Shown piece after piece: positions 8,736 through 16,826 of a stretch of DNA of 64,000 nt. Below the pieces are notes generated by a model. It did not search any database, had not been told where the DNA came from, and saw only the letters and a program-made list of their open reading frames with translations. Both the position numbers and the translations under genes were made by a program. The stretch is taken from positions 1 through 64,000 of the forward strand of contig CAYMRX010000001.1 in assembly GCA_964393035.1 (NCBI GenBank). The letters run 5' to 3'. The DNA comes from Tabrizicola_A sp964393035 (lineage in GTDB: Bacteria > Pseudomonadota > Alphaproteobacteria > Rhodobacterales > Rhodobacteraceae). Within the stretch, counting starts at the first letter, position 1. Each line of letters opens with the position of its first letter.

Positions 8736-8914
8736 GGCCATCCCCTTCGCTTCCGCGCCAGAGACTAGGGCCCGCGCCGGAAGGCTTCAAGGCCCCCCGG
8801 CCAAAGCCTGTCCTCCCCCGGATCGGAAGGCCCGGCCAGCCCATCCGAAGCGCAAACGCAGGAAATGCGACCCTAAGGGCGCCCCTTGCCCCAAATGACG
8901 CAAGGCGCAAGACC

Positions 8915-10153
8915 CTAGCGAAGCCGCAACAACAACGCCATCGACGGCTCGCCCGTAACCACCAACCCCGAAGCCTGTTGATAGGCCGCAATCGCCGCGC
9001 GGGTCTTGGCCCCCATCACCCCATCCGACCCGGCCGTATCATAGCCCGCCGCCGTCAGCGCCCGCTGCAACTCCTGCCGGTCGGCCATGGTCAGGCCAGA
9101 GGCATCCGGCCCCCAATCGGCCTGCACCGCCGGGCGACCCAACAAGCGGTCCGACAAATGCCCCACCCCGATCGCATAGCTTTCGGCATTGTTATAGCGC
9201 AGGATCACGTTGAAATTCTGCGTGAGCAGGAAAGCCGGGCCGCCAACACCTTTCGGCGCGATGATCGACCCCGCCGCAGGCACCGCCCTCCCGCTGGCCA
9301 AGGTAACGCCCAAGGCCTGCCACTCTGCCGCCGGCCTGCCCTTGCCACGCCCCAAAAGACCGGGGTCAAACCCGGCAGGCAAGCGCACCTCGGCGCCCCA
9401 AGGCAAACCGTGCTGCCAGCCATTCTTCGCCAGATACGCGGCGGTCGAGGCCAAGGCATCGGTCGGATCCTCGCCCCAGATGTCACGCCGCCCGTCGCCG
9501 GTGAAATCCACCGCAAAAGCCAGATATGAGGTCGGGATGAACTGGGTATGGCCCATCGCGCCGGCCCAGGATCCGGTCATCCCCCGCGCCGACACATCGC
9601 CATTGGCGATGATCCGCAACGCCGCCGTCAACTGGCTTTCGAAAAAGTCGCCCCGCCGCCCGTCATAGGCCAGCGTCGCAAGGGCCGAGACCACCGGCAC
9701 CACCCCGCGCCGCGTGCCAAAAAAGGACTCCAGCCCCCAAACGGCGGCCACCACATGCGCCTCGACGCCATAGCGCGCCTCGATCTGGCCCAACACGCCG
9801 CCATAGTGCTGCAATTTCTGCTGGCCAAGGCTGACCCGTTCGGGCTTGGCGGCAATCGCCAGATAATCCTCCAGACTGCGGGTAAACTCGGTCTGGTTGC
9901 GGTCCTTTTCGATGACCTCGGGTAAATAGCCCGCAAAGCCCATGGCCTCGTCAATCACCGATCCCGGAATGCCGCGCGCCGCCGCGCGCCCGCGATAGCC
10001 CGCAACCCAGGCATCAAAGCCCGCGTTCGGCACCGCCCGCGGGGCGGCCTCCGCGCTCGCGGTCCCGACCGGGCCACGCCCGCCCCCGACACAGGCCGCA
10101 AGCCCTGCCCCCGCCAATCCAAAAACAACGTTCCGCCGGGAAAGGGTTTGCAT
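8915..10153 (-). CDS. Lytic murein transglycosylase (MltB family), Tat-type lipoprotein
   Basis: Protein of 412 residues that should cleave peptidoglycan glycan strands to 1,6-anhydro products in the periplasm. An SLT_2/MltB domain covers about 45-330 (catalytic-Glu region AAVWGLESFFGTRRG), followed by a C-terminal peptidoglycan-binding domain (LQRALTAAGYDTAGSDGVMG). The N-terminus has SRRNVVF followed by a hydrophobic stretch and a lipobox-like LAAC, which suggests export by Tat with lipid attachment at Cys. I use the ATG at 10153 because GAGG precedes it; the two upstream ATGs lack a clear site. The 179 bases to ctaA hold no gene. Confidence 0.88.
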   Translation of the reverse strand: MQTLSRRNVVFGLAGAGLAACVGGGRGPVGTASAEAAPRAVPNAGFDAWVAGYRGRAAARGIPGSVIDEAMGFAGYLPEVIEKDRNQTEFTRSLEDYLAIAAKPERVSLGQQKLQHYGGVLGQIEARYGVEAHVVAAVWGLESFFGTRRGVVPVVSALATLAYDGRRGDFFESQLTAALRIIANGDVSARGMTGSWAGAMGHTQFIPTSYLAFAVDFTGDGRRDIWGEDPTDALASTAAYLAKNGWQHGLPWGAEVRLPAGFDPGLLGRGKGRPAAEWQALGVTLASGRAVPAAGSIIAPKGVGGPAFLLTQNFNVILRYNNAESYAIGVGHLSDRLLGRPAVQADWGPDASGLTMADRQELQRALTAAGYDTAGSDGVMGAKTRAAIAAYQQASGLVVTGEPSMALLLRLR

Positions 10154-10282
10154 CACATGCCTCATCACATTGGTCTTACAGGCATAACCCTAGCCCAGAA
10201 CCCCAACAGATTGAATCAAATTTGCTTTTACCTTGGCCTAAATATCCAGATCCGCCGAAGACACCGCGCCACGGCGTCCGGC

Positions 10283-11020
10283 CTATTCCCCTTGGCTCCG
10301 CAGCTTGTAGGCGATCTGTTTCAACATGCCGTGAAAGGTCTGCACCTCGGCCCGCGTCAGGCCCAAGCGCCCCCACATGTTGCGCAGGTTCAGCCGCATG
10401 CCCGCGGCCTTGGTCGGCGGAAAGAAGAAGCCCGCCGCCTCCAGCCGCTCCTCGAAATGGTCACCCAGTTTCTCAATGTCTTCGCGGCTGGCAAATTCGG
10501 TGCGGCCCATCACCATGACCTCGGGCGGCACTTCGGCTTTTTGGCGGCCCCATTCATAGGCCATCAACAGCGCGGATTGGCCAAGGTTCAAACTGGCAAA
10601 CTCGGGGTTGACCGGCACCGTCACGATGGCGTTGGCCTGAACGACATCCTCGTTCTCCAGACCTGCCCGCTCTGGCCCGAACAACACCCCCACCCGCTTA
10701 CCTTCCGCGCCCATGGCCCGCGCCATTTCCATCGCACGTTCGGGCGTCACCACCGGCTTGACCAGTTCCCGGCTGCGCGCGGTGGTCGCAAAAACGAAAT
10801 CGCAATCGGCAATCGAGCGCGCCACATCGGGAAACAGCCCCGCATTGTCCAAAACGCGCCCCGCGCCAGAGGCCATGGCATTGGCCTTCGGGTTCGGCCA
10901 GCCATCGCGCGGGGCGACGATCCGCATCCGGTCCAGACCAAAGTTCAGCATCGCCCGTGCGGCCGCGCCGATATTTTCACCCATCTGCGGGCGGACAAGA
11001 ATGAAAACGGGCGGGATCAT
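10283..11020 (-). CDS. tRNA/rRNA 2'-O-methyltransferase, TrmJ-like (SPOUT)
   Basis: Protein of 245 residues with a SpoU/TrmH-type SPOUT knot domain in the first 160 residues (FILVRPQMGENIGAAARAM at the start, FGPERAGLENEDV and LNLGQSALLMAYE as the SAM-binding knot) and a helical C-terminal tail. This matches TrmJ, which methylates ribose of tRNA nucleotide 32. The longer reading frame begins at 11104, but the internal ATG at 11020 has GGAGGT seven bases upstream and starts exactly where family members start. It diverges from the thiE-like gene. Confidence 0.87.
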   Translation of the reverse strand: MIPPVFILVRPQMGENIGAAARAMLNFGLDRMRIVAPRDGWPNPKANAMASGAGRVLDNAGLFPDVARSIADCDFVFATTARSRELVKPVVTPERAMEMARAMGAEGKRVGVLFGPERAGLENEDVVQANAIVTVPVNPEFASLNLGQSALLMAYEWGRQKAEVPPEVMVMGRTEFASREDIEKLGDHFEERLEAAGFFFPPTKAAGMRLNLRNMWGRLGLTRAEVQTFHGMLKQIAYKLRSQGE

Positions 11021-11076
11021 GCGGCACCTCCGGGCGAACGTGCCGCCCCGATACGCCATCGGCGCCGCTCTGGAAA

Positions 11077-11102
11077 GCCCGGCCAATATGGCCAAGCCGG
11101 GC
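11077..11102 (+). promoter_or_regulatory. Inverted repeat in the trmJ-thiE intergenic region
   Basis: Perfect 7-base arms GCCCGGC (11077-11083) and GCCGGGC (11096-11102) lie 42 bases before the thiE-like start. It could be a leader hairpin or an operator. I see no thiamine-riboswitch core around it. Confidence 0.3.
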
Positions 11103-11144
11103 AAAGGCTGTTAAGCGGGGCAGAAGACCCCGAAAGGAAGCCCC

Positions 11145-11777
11145 ATGCCCGCCGAAATGCCCGCCGACGACCGCCCGCAGATCACGCTCATCACCCCGCC
11201 CGCGCTGGATCTTGACGTATTCCCGGACCGTTTGGCGCGGGTTCTGGATGCGGTGGAGGTGGCTTGCCTGCGCCTGTCGCTGGCCAGCCGGGACGAAGAT
11301 GAAATCCTGCGCGCAGGCGATGCGGCCCGCGTGATCGCACATGAGCGCGACGTGGCGATTGTCATCGAGAACCACGTGCTGATGGTCGAACGGCTGGGTC
11401 TTGATGGCGTGCATCTGACCGACGGCGCCCGCTCGGTCCGCAAGGTCCGCAAGGATCTGGGGGCAGATGCCATCGTCGGCGCTTATTGTGGCACCACCCG
11501 GCACGAGGGCATGAGCGCAGGCGAGGCAGGCGCGGATTACGCCGCCTTTGGCCCCTTGGGCGAAACCGCCCTTGGCAAGGGCGAGCGCGTTGATTTCGAA
11601 CTTTTCGACTGGTGGAGCGCGATGATCGAGGTGCCCTGCATCGCCGAAGGCGCGCTGACGGTTGCGCTGATCGAAAAATTTGGCCCTGTCACCGATTTCT
11701 TTGGCATTGGCGCCGAGATCTGGGGCGCAGAAGACCCCGCCGCCGCGCTGAAAGCCTTGATCGCCCCCTTGGGCTGA
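11145..11777 (+). CDS. Thiamine phosphate synthase-like protein
   Basis: TIM-barrel protein of 210 residues of the ThiE/TenI superfamily. Recognisable segments are the RLSLASRDEDEILRAGDA strand-helix, DGVHLTDG (strand 5, phosphate side), VGAYCGTTRHEGMSAGEAGADYAAFGP, and the C-terminal FFGIGAEIWG where ThiE has its glycine-rich phosphate site. True ThiE joins HMP-PP to thiazole phosphate; the absence of some canonical motifs (for example the usual QED) and of other thi genes nearby makes this a thiE-like call only. AAAGGAAG precedes the ATG. Confidence 0.75.
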   Translation: MPAEMPADDRPQITLITPPALDLDVFPDRLARVLDAVEVACLRLSLASRDEDEILRAGDAARVIAHERDVAIVIENHVLMVERLGLDGVHLTDGARSVRKVRKDLGADAIVGAYCGTTRHEGMSAGEAGADYAAFGPLGETALGKGERVDFELFDWWSAMIEVPCIAEGALTVALIEKFGPVTDFFGIGAEIWGAEDPAAALKALIAPLG

Positions 11778-11789
11778 CCCGATCCCCGG

Positions 11790-12626
11790 TTATTCGACCG
11801 CCAAAGGATGGCTGGCCCGGATGACCCGCTCACAATGGGCGGCCAGATCCTTGCGGTTTGGAAAGGCATCGACCGGCACTTCGGGGTGAAAGATCACCTC
11901 CACCCGCCCCTGCCGCCGCGCGGCCAGCGTCATCAACAGGTGCGGGCCGAATGACATATCGCCCCACCAGCCGTAATAGCGCGCATCCTGTCCGGGCGGG
12001 GCATGATAGACCACGGTCACCGGCTGAATGAACATCACCCGGTCCAAGCCATGGGTATAAAAGGCCTGAAACAGGCTTGACTTGAACGGCAGTACGCGGA
12101 TCGCATCGGTCGAGGTGCCTTCGGGAAAGAAGCACAGCCTATGCCCGGCGCGCAGGCGGTCCTCAAAAATCTCTTGCTGGCGCTTGGCCTCGGTTCCCTT
12201 GCGGGCGATGAACACCGTTCCGGTCGCGCGTGCCAACCAGCCGATTGCGGGCCAGCCTGCCACTTCGGCCTTCGAGACGAAATAGATGCGCTGCACCGCG
12301 TTCAGCGTGAAAATATCCAGCCATGATGCATGGTTGGCCACCACGGCCCCCTTTTGCTGCATGGGCGTTCCCGTGACGATCAACGGCAGGCGCAGAATGA
12401 CGAAGGCGGCCTTGCAAACGCCTTGGGTGATAAAGGGCGTCACCGGGCGGGCCTGACCGCAAAGCGGGCGTTCGATCAGACGCAACAGCAAAAGCAGCGC
12501 CAAGCCGCCATAGGTGACAATCCCCAAGAGCACGCCCCGCAAGGCCACGAAAAGCCAGCCCAGCACACCCGAAGCCTCGGTTGAAATCGGCACTTCGCGC
12601 CAGTCTCCGTGATGCACGCCGCTCAT
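11790..12626 (-). CDS. olsA: 1-acyl-sn-glycerol-3-phosphate acyltransferase-type enzyme, probable OlsA
   Basis: Membrane-bound acyltransferase of 278 residues. The catalytic NHASWLD (an NHX4D motif) and the FPEGTSTDA motif of PlsC-type enzymes are present, after an N-terminal hydrophobic helix (about residues 22-50). Because it overlaps the olsB gene by four bases (ATGA), I infer that it is OlsA, which adds the second acyl group to lyso-ornithine lipid. Ornithine lipids are phosphorus-free membrane lipids often made under phosphate limitation. A role in phosphatidic acid synthesis cannot be excluded from sequence. Confidence 0.83.
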   Translation of the reverse strand: MSGVHHGDWREVPISTEASGVLGWLFVALRGVLLGIVTYGGLALLLLLRLIERPLCGQARPVTPFITQGVCKAAFVILRLPLIVTGTPMQQKGAVVANHASWLDIFTLNAVQRIYFVSKAEVAGWPAIGWLARATGTVFIARKGTEAKRQQEIFEDRLRAGHRLCFFPEGTSTDAIRVLPFKSSLFQAFYTHGLDRVMFIQPVTVVYHAPPGQDARYYGWWGDMSFGPHLLMTLAARRQGRVEVIFHPEVPVDAFPNRKDLAAHCERVIRASHPLAVE

Positions 12627-13408
12627 ACGCGCGCACCCTTCTTGCGAATCCAGAACTCGCGATGCTTGTCGCTCATGCGGGCGGTATCCAGAATCAAACA
12701 GATATCGGTCGTGTTGAACGCGTGATCGACAAAGGCCCCTTCGCCGACATAGCCCCCAAGCCGCAGATAGGCCTTGATCAACGCGGGCGTGCCAAGCATG
12801 GCGGCCCGACGATCCAAAGCCTCGGCCGGGATCATATCCATCGCCGCCGCATGGGGCGGCAGCGCCCGCACCCGCAACTCGGGCGGGGCAAGATGGTAAT
12901 GGGCCAGATAGGACAGGGGCTGGGCCAGCGCCTTGACATCCGTGCAGTGAAATGAGGCCGCCCCGAAAAGGATTTCAATGTCGCGCTCCAGCACATAGGC
13001 GGCAAGCGCATTCCAAAGCTGCAACATGGCGCTGCCGCCGCGATAGCTGGGATGCACACAGGACCGCCCCAGTTCCACCAGCTTGCGCCCTGTCGCCTTC
13101 AGCGCCGAAAGGTCATATTCGCCTTCGGAATAAAACCGGCCCGGCCCCTCCAGCCGATCCGACGGCAACAGCCGATAGGCCCCCACCACATCATCCAGAT
13201 GCGCCGCATCCCGCCGCGGATCAATCAACAGAAGATGGTCGAAATAGGGGTCGAATGCATCAATTTCCAACTGGCGCCCATGATCGACCAGCGGTCCCTC
13301 GGCCCCAAGTTCTTGCACAAAGACCCGATAACGCAGGCGCTGTGCGGCCTTGAGGTCGCGCTCGTCGCGGGCAAGGCGCAAGACATAGGCGGTATCGTCG
13401 TCCATCAT
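12623..13408 (-). CDS. olsB: L-ornithine N(alpha)-acyltransferase
   Basis: GNAT-like acyltransferase of 261 residues that transfers a 3-hydroxyacyl group from acyl-ACP to ornithine. The OlsB/hemolysin-like signature is clear: LRYRVFVQELGAEG near the N-terminus, EIDAFDPYFDHLLL, GRKLVELGRSCVHPSYRGG, and the terminal LGGYVGEGAFVDHAFNTTDI. It is translationally coupled to olsA. Two adjacent ATGs are possible starts (13408 or 13405), with AAGG directly before. A CtrA-type box lies about 125 bases upstream; I see no convincing Pho box. Confidence 0.9.
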   Translation of the reverse strand: MMDDDTAYVLRLARDERDLKAAQRLRYRVFVQELGAEGPLVDHGRQLEIDAFDPYFDHLLLIDPRRDAAHLDDVVGAYRLLPSDRLEGPGRFYSEGEYDLSALKATGRKLVELGRSCVHPSYRGGSAMLQLWNALAAYVLERDIEILFGAASFHCTDVKALAQPLSYLAHYHLAPPELRVRALPPHAAAMDMIPAEALDRRAAMLGTPALIKAYLRLGGYVGEGAFVDHAFNTTDICLILDTARMSDKHREFWIRKKGARV

Positions 13409-13531
13409 CCTTGGGCCAATTCCTGCACTTTGGGCAGCGCAAGTTCTAAGTCCGCCCGCCTCCTATTGCAACCGGCCCTCCTGCCGACCCAAGAGGCGAT
13501 CCACCATGGCGACGCTCAATCCAGAATTGCA

Positions 13532-13547
13532 TTAAGCCCTTGTTAAC
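13532..13547. promoter_or_regulatory. CtrA-type box
   Basis: TTAA (13532-13535), seven bases, TTAAC (13543-13547): an exact match to the CtrA consensus TTAA-N7-TTAAC. It lies between olsB (start 13408) and the short DUF3553 gene, about 220 bases from chpT, whose product phosphorylates CtrA. AT-rich 8-base matches with fixed spacing are rare in DNA of this composition, but a single site is not proof. Confidence 0.5.
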
Positions 13548-13558
13548 CCAATACTGTG

Positions 13559-13732
13559 TCAAATGCCGAAAACCGGGATGAGATCAACCTGACCAAGATC
13601 AATCACCCGCTTGCCCGCATGTTCAAAATTCACGGTTGCCTTGTTGTTGATGTTGGATTGCACCTGCCCCAGCCCCCAGTCGGGCTGCCCCGGATGGCGC
13701 ACCATCATGCCCGGTTCCAGAAGTGCTGCCAT
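13559..13732 (-). CDS. DUF3553 domain-containing small protein
   Basis: A 57-residue protein lying in what would otherwise be a 356-base gap. Its sequence begins MAALLEPGMMVRHPGQPDWG and continues with GQVQSNINNKATVNFEHAGK and VIDLGQVDLIPVFGI, the pattern of DUF3553 proteins: a short Tudor/SH3-like beta barrel also found at the C-terminus of UvrD-type helicases. Function is unknown; binding of a partner protein such as RNA polymerase is one possibility. It diverges from chpT with only 32 bases between the starts. The ribosome-binding site (GGGGG) is weak. Confidence 0.8.
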   Translation of the reverse strand: MAALLEPGMMVRHPGQPDWGLGQVQSNINNKATVNFEHAGKRVIDLGQVDLIPVFGI

Positions 13733-13764
13733 GTTTGGCCCCCAGTTTTTCGAAGGATTACCCG

Positions 13765-14361
13765 ATGCCGGACAAGCCCGATATCACAGCCCTGCTTGGC
13801 TCCCGCATTTGCCACGATCTTATCAGCCCGATCGGAGCGATCAGCAATGGGGTTGAACTGCTGCTGATGGACAATGTCGCCAAAGGGCCTGAAATGGCGC
13901 TGATCGCGGAAAGCGTGGCCAATGCCAACGCCCGCATCCGCTTCTTTCGGGTGGCTTTTGGCCAAACCGCAAAAGATCAGCGCATCAGCCTGTCGGAAAT
14001 TCGCGGAATTCTTGTCGATCTCGCGCGGGGCAGCCGCACAACGGTGGATTGGACCACCCCCGCCGACCTGTCACGGCGCGAAACCAAACTGGCTTTCCTC
14101 TGCGTGCTTTGCCTCGAAGCCGCTTTGGGTCAGGGCGGGCGAATCGCGGTGGAGCGTGGCGAAAGCCGCTGGACGCTGACCGGAACCGCCCCACGTTTGC
14201 GCATCGACCCCGATCTGTGGGAGGCACTGTCGAACCCGCAGGTCGAGATTGAGATTGGCGCAGGTCAGGTTCAGTTCCTGCTGGTGCCAGAAGAAGTTGC
14301 GCGCCAGCACCGCCGGCTGACGGTGGAAATCCGCGAGACGGAGATCCGCCTTACGTTCTGA
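13765..14361 (+). CDS. chpT: Histidine phosphotransferase ChpT
   Basis: Cytoplasmic phosphotransferase of 198 residues that carries phosphate from the kinase CckA to CtrA and CpdR. The helical hairpin motif RICHDLISPIGAISNGVELL near residues 13-32 contains the phospho-accepting His, and the C-terminal half is a degenerate, histidine-kinase-like ATPase fold without ATP-binding boxes, as in ChpT. I start at ATG 13765, seven bases after GAAGGA; the longer frame (13723) has no such site. In Rhodobacterales this relay controls motility and gene-transfer-agent genes. The 3' end overlaps proA by 11 bases, convergently. Confidence 0.92.
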   Translation: MPDKPDITALLGSRICHDLISPIGAISNGVELLLMDNVAKGPEMALIAESVANANARIRFFRVAFGQTAKDQRISLSEIRGILVDLARGSRTTVDWTTPADLSRRETKLAFLCVLCLEAALGQGGRIAVERGESRWTLTGTAPRLRIDPDLWEALSNPQVEIEIGAGQVQFLLVPEEVARQHRRLTVEIRETEIRLTF

Positions 14362-15607
14362 TCGTGCCGTCGCCCGTCACCAGATACTTGAAGCTGCACA
14401 GTTGATCCGCCCCTACCGGCCCACGCGCATGCAGCTTGCCAGTGGCGATGCCAATCTCGCCCCCCATGCCAAACTCACCGCCATCGGCAAACTGGGTCGA
14501 GGCGTTGCGCATCAGGATCGCACTGTCGAGCCGGTCAAAGAACCGCTGCGCCGTGGCGTCATTTTCCGTCAGGATCGCCTCGGTATGGCTGGAGCCATAG
14601 GTGCGGATATGGGCAATCGCCGCATCCACCCCATCGACCAGCTTGACGGCAATGATCTTGTCCAGAAACTCGCGGCCGAAATCATCCGCCGCCGCCCGCA
14701 CCGTGCCGGCAACCTTGAGCAATTCACCCTCGGTCCGCACCTCGACCCCGGCTTTCAGCAAATCCTCGATCAAGACCGCGCCATGTTTGGTGTAAAACTG
14801 CCAGTCGATCAGCAGACATTCCGCCGCACCGCAAATTCCGGTGCGCCGGGTCTTGGCGTTCAAGACCACCCGCCGCGCCTTTTCCAGATCGGCGTCGCGA
14901 TCAGCGTAAACGTGACAAATTCCTTCGAGATGGGCAAATACTGGCACGCGGGCTTCGCTTTGCACCAGCCCGACCAGCCCCTTGCCCCCGCGCGGCACGA
15001 TCACATCGATGAAGGCCGTCGCCCGCAGCATTTCAGAAACCATCACCCGGTCGCGCGTCGGGATAAGTTGGATCGCCGCCTCAGGCAGACCCGCCTCACG
15101 CAAGCCCTGCACCATGCAGGCGTGCAAGGCTTCCGAGGAGTGGAAACTTTCGCTGCCGCCCCGCAAGATCACCGCATTGCCGGCCTTCAGACACAAGGCG
15201 CCCGCATCCGCCGTCACGTTGGGGCGCGATTCATAGATCACCCCTACCACCCCCAAGGGCGTTGCAACCCGCTGAATATGCAGACCATTCGGCCGGTCCC
15301 ATTCCGCCAGAACCCGCCCCACCGGGTCTTTCTGCTCGGCCACCTGCCGCAACGCATCGGCAATCCCGCGCAACCGGGTGTCGTTCAGCATCAGCCGGTC
15401 CAGCATCGCGGGCGACAGACCCTTTTCCTCGCCATAAGCCATGTCCAGCACATTGGCGTCGAGAATTTCCTCGCGCCGCGCCCAGACCGCCGCCGCCGCC
15501 GCCTGCAAGGCCGCCGCCTTGCGCTCTGACGAGGCAAAGGCCAGTTCCGCCGCCGCCGCGCGGGCGCGCGTGCCGATGTCAGCCATCATCGCGGAATGCT
15601 CGTTCAT
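14351..15607 (-). CDS. proA: Glutamate-5-semialdehyde dehydrogenase (gamma-glutamyl phosphate reductase)
   Basis: NADPH-dependent enzyme of 418 residues, second step of proline synthesis. Family motifs include GVIYESRPNVTADAGALCLK, the IIPRG-like VIVPRGGKGLVGLV, the catalytic-Cys region AKTRRTGICGAAECLL, and the C-terminal GGEIGIATGKLHARGPVG. GGAGGAAG lies directly before ATG 15607; the frame extends upstream to 15628 without a site. It is downstream of proB on the same strand, separated by 91 bases that hold three palindromes. Confidence 0.96.
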   Translation of the reverse strand: MNEHSAMMADIGTRARAAAAELAFASSERKAAALQAAAAAVWARREEILDANVLDMAYGEEKGLSPAMLDRLMLNDTRLRGIADALRQVAEQKDPVGRVLAEWDRPNGLHIQRVATPLGVVGVIYESRPNVTADAGALCLKAGNAVILRGGSESFHSSEALHACMVQGLREAGLPEAAIQLIPTRDRVMVSEMLRATAFIDVIVPRGGKGLVGLVQSEARVPVFAHLEGICHVYADRDADLEKARRVVLNAKTRRTGICGAAECLLIDWQFYTKHGAVLIEDLLKAGVEVRTEGELLKVAGTVRAAADDFGREFLDKIIAVKLVDGVDAAIAHIRTYGSSHTEAILTENDATAQRFFDRLDSAILMRNASTQFADGGEFGMGGEIGIATGKLHARGPVGADQLCSFKYLVTGDGTIRT

Positions 15608-15628
15608 CGTCTTCCTCCGCCGGAGCAA

Positions 15629-15695
15629 CGGAGTTTTGCAAAACTCCGAACCGGAAAATTGAATTTTCCGAACCGATTTCTGCGCCAGAAATCGG
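15629..15695. repeat. Triple palindromic element between proB and proA
   Basis: Three palindromes follow each other without filler: a perfect 20-base palindrome at 15629-15648 centred on TTTTGCAAAA; arms CGGAAAATT/AATTTTCCG around one base at 15652-15670; and arms CCGATTTCTG/CAGAAATCGG around three bases at 15673-15695. Both junctions contain the same GAACCG, so the array looks modular. It can form three hairpins in the proB-proA transcript on either strand. From memory, mosaic palindromes of this type recur in Rhodobacteraceae. Confidence 0.85.
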
Positions 15696-15698
15696 CCC

Positions 15699-16826
15699 TC
15701 AGATCACCATATCGTCGCGATGCACCAAGGCCGCCCGCCCCGAATAGCCAAGGATCGCGGCAATATCGCCCGACCGATGACCGGCAATCGCCTGCGCCTC
15801 GGCCACGGCATAACCCACCAGCCCCTTGCCCAAGATCACACCCTCAGGCGACAGGATCGCCACCGGATCCCCCCGGCCAAAGCTGCCCGTCACCTCGGTC
15901 ACCCCCGCCGGCAACAGGCTTTTGCCCGCCCGCAGCGCCGTCACCGCCCCCGCATCCAGCCGCAACTCGCCGCGCGGTTTCATCGCATTGATCCAGCGTT
16001 TGCGCGCCGCCTGCGGATCGCCCTGCGCCACGAACCATGTCCGGTTTGCCCCCTTGGCCAGCGCGGACAAGGGCCGCAATACCGAGCCTTCCATGATCGC
16101 CATGGCACAGCCCCCCGCCACCGCAGTCTTGGCCGCCAGAAGCTTGGTCTTCATCCCGCCCTTCGACAGACCCGAAATCGGGTCCCCCGCCATGGCCTCG
16201 ATCTCGGGCGTGATCTTCGTCACGATATCAAAGCGTTCGGCGGTCGGGTCTTCCTTCGGATTGGCCGAATAGAACCCGTCCACATCCGACAGCAAAATCA
16301 ACTGATCCGCGCCGACCGTCACCGCGATTTGTGCGGCCAGACGGTCATTGTCGCCAAAGCGAATCTCATCGGTCGCCACAGTGTCGTTTTCATTGACGAT
16401 CGGCACGACACCCAGCCCCAGCAGGGTTTCCATCGTCGCGCGGGAATTCAGATAGCGCCGGCGATCCTCGGTATCCTCCAGCGTCACCAGCACCTGCGCC
16501 GTGGTGATGCCATGCGGGGCCAGCACTTCTTCATAAGCGCGCGCAAGACGAATTTGCCCGACCGCCGCCGCCGCCTGTGACTGCTCCAGCGTCAGCGCGC
16601 CATCGGGCAAACCCAGAACCTTGCGCCCCAAGGCAATGGAGCCGGAAGACACCAGCACCACATCGGCACCGCGCACCTTGGCCTCGGCGACATCCATCGC
16701 CAAAGCCGACAGCCAGCCCTGTTTCAGCCCGGTCACGCGGTCCACCAAAAGCGCCGAGCCGATCTTGATGACCAGCCGCTTTGCCGCCGTCACCTCCGGC
16801 GCGGCCAGGGCCATCACGGCTGCCAT
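15699..16826 (-). CDS. proB: Glutamate 5-kinase
   Basis: First enzyme of proline synthesis, 375 residues. An amino-acid kinase domain occupies residues 15-260 (VIKIGSALLVDR, LVSSGSIALGRKVLGL, VPIVNENDTVATDEIRFGDND, GGMKTKLLAAKTA) and a PUA domain the last 90 residues (FGRGDPVAILSPEGVILGKGLVGY). Full-length ProB with PUA is the form usually inhibited by proline. The start overlaps the obgE stop region by 13 bases; AGGAGG lies ten bases before the first ATG, and a second ATG follows four codons later. Confidence 0.96.
   Translation of the reverse strand: MAAVMALAAPEVTAAKRLVIKIGSALLVDRVTGLKQGWLSALAMDVAEAKVRGADVVLVSSGSIALGRKVLGLPDGALTLEQSQAAAAVGQIRLARAYEEVLAPHGITTAQVLVTLEDTEDRRRYLNSRATMETLLGLGVVPIVNENDTVATDEIRFGDNDRLAAQIAVTVGADQLILLSDVDGFYSANPKEDPTAERFDIVTKITPEIEAMAGDPISGLSKGGMKTKLLAAKTAVAGGCAMAIMEGSVLRPLSALAKGANRTWFVAQGDPQAARKRWINAMKPRGELRLDAGAVTALRAGKSLLPAGVTEVTGSFGRGDPVAILSPEGVILGKGLVGYAVAEAQAIAGHRSGDIAAILGYSGRAALVHRDDMVI

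Noticed and set aside
11021..11144. Thiamine (TPP) riboswitch before the thiE-like gene
   Set aside because: Only a simple 7-base hairpin is visible; the conserved TPP-aptamer segments are not there.
13590..13602. TTGATCTTGGTCA, similar to an FNR box
   Set aside because: The second half-site has mismatches and the site lies inside the DUF3553 coding region, away from a promoter.
14402..15529. 375-codon plus frame inside proA
   Set aside because: Shadow of proA, rich in His/Arg/Gln, without any family motif.
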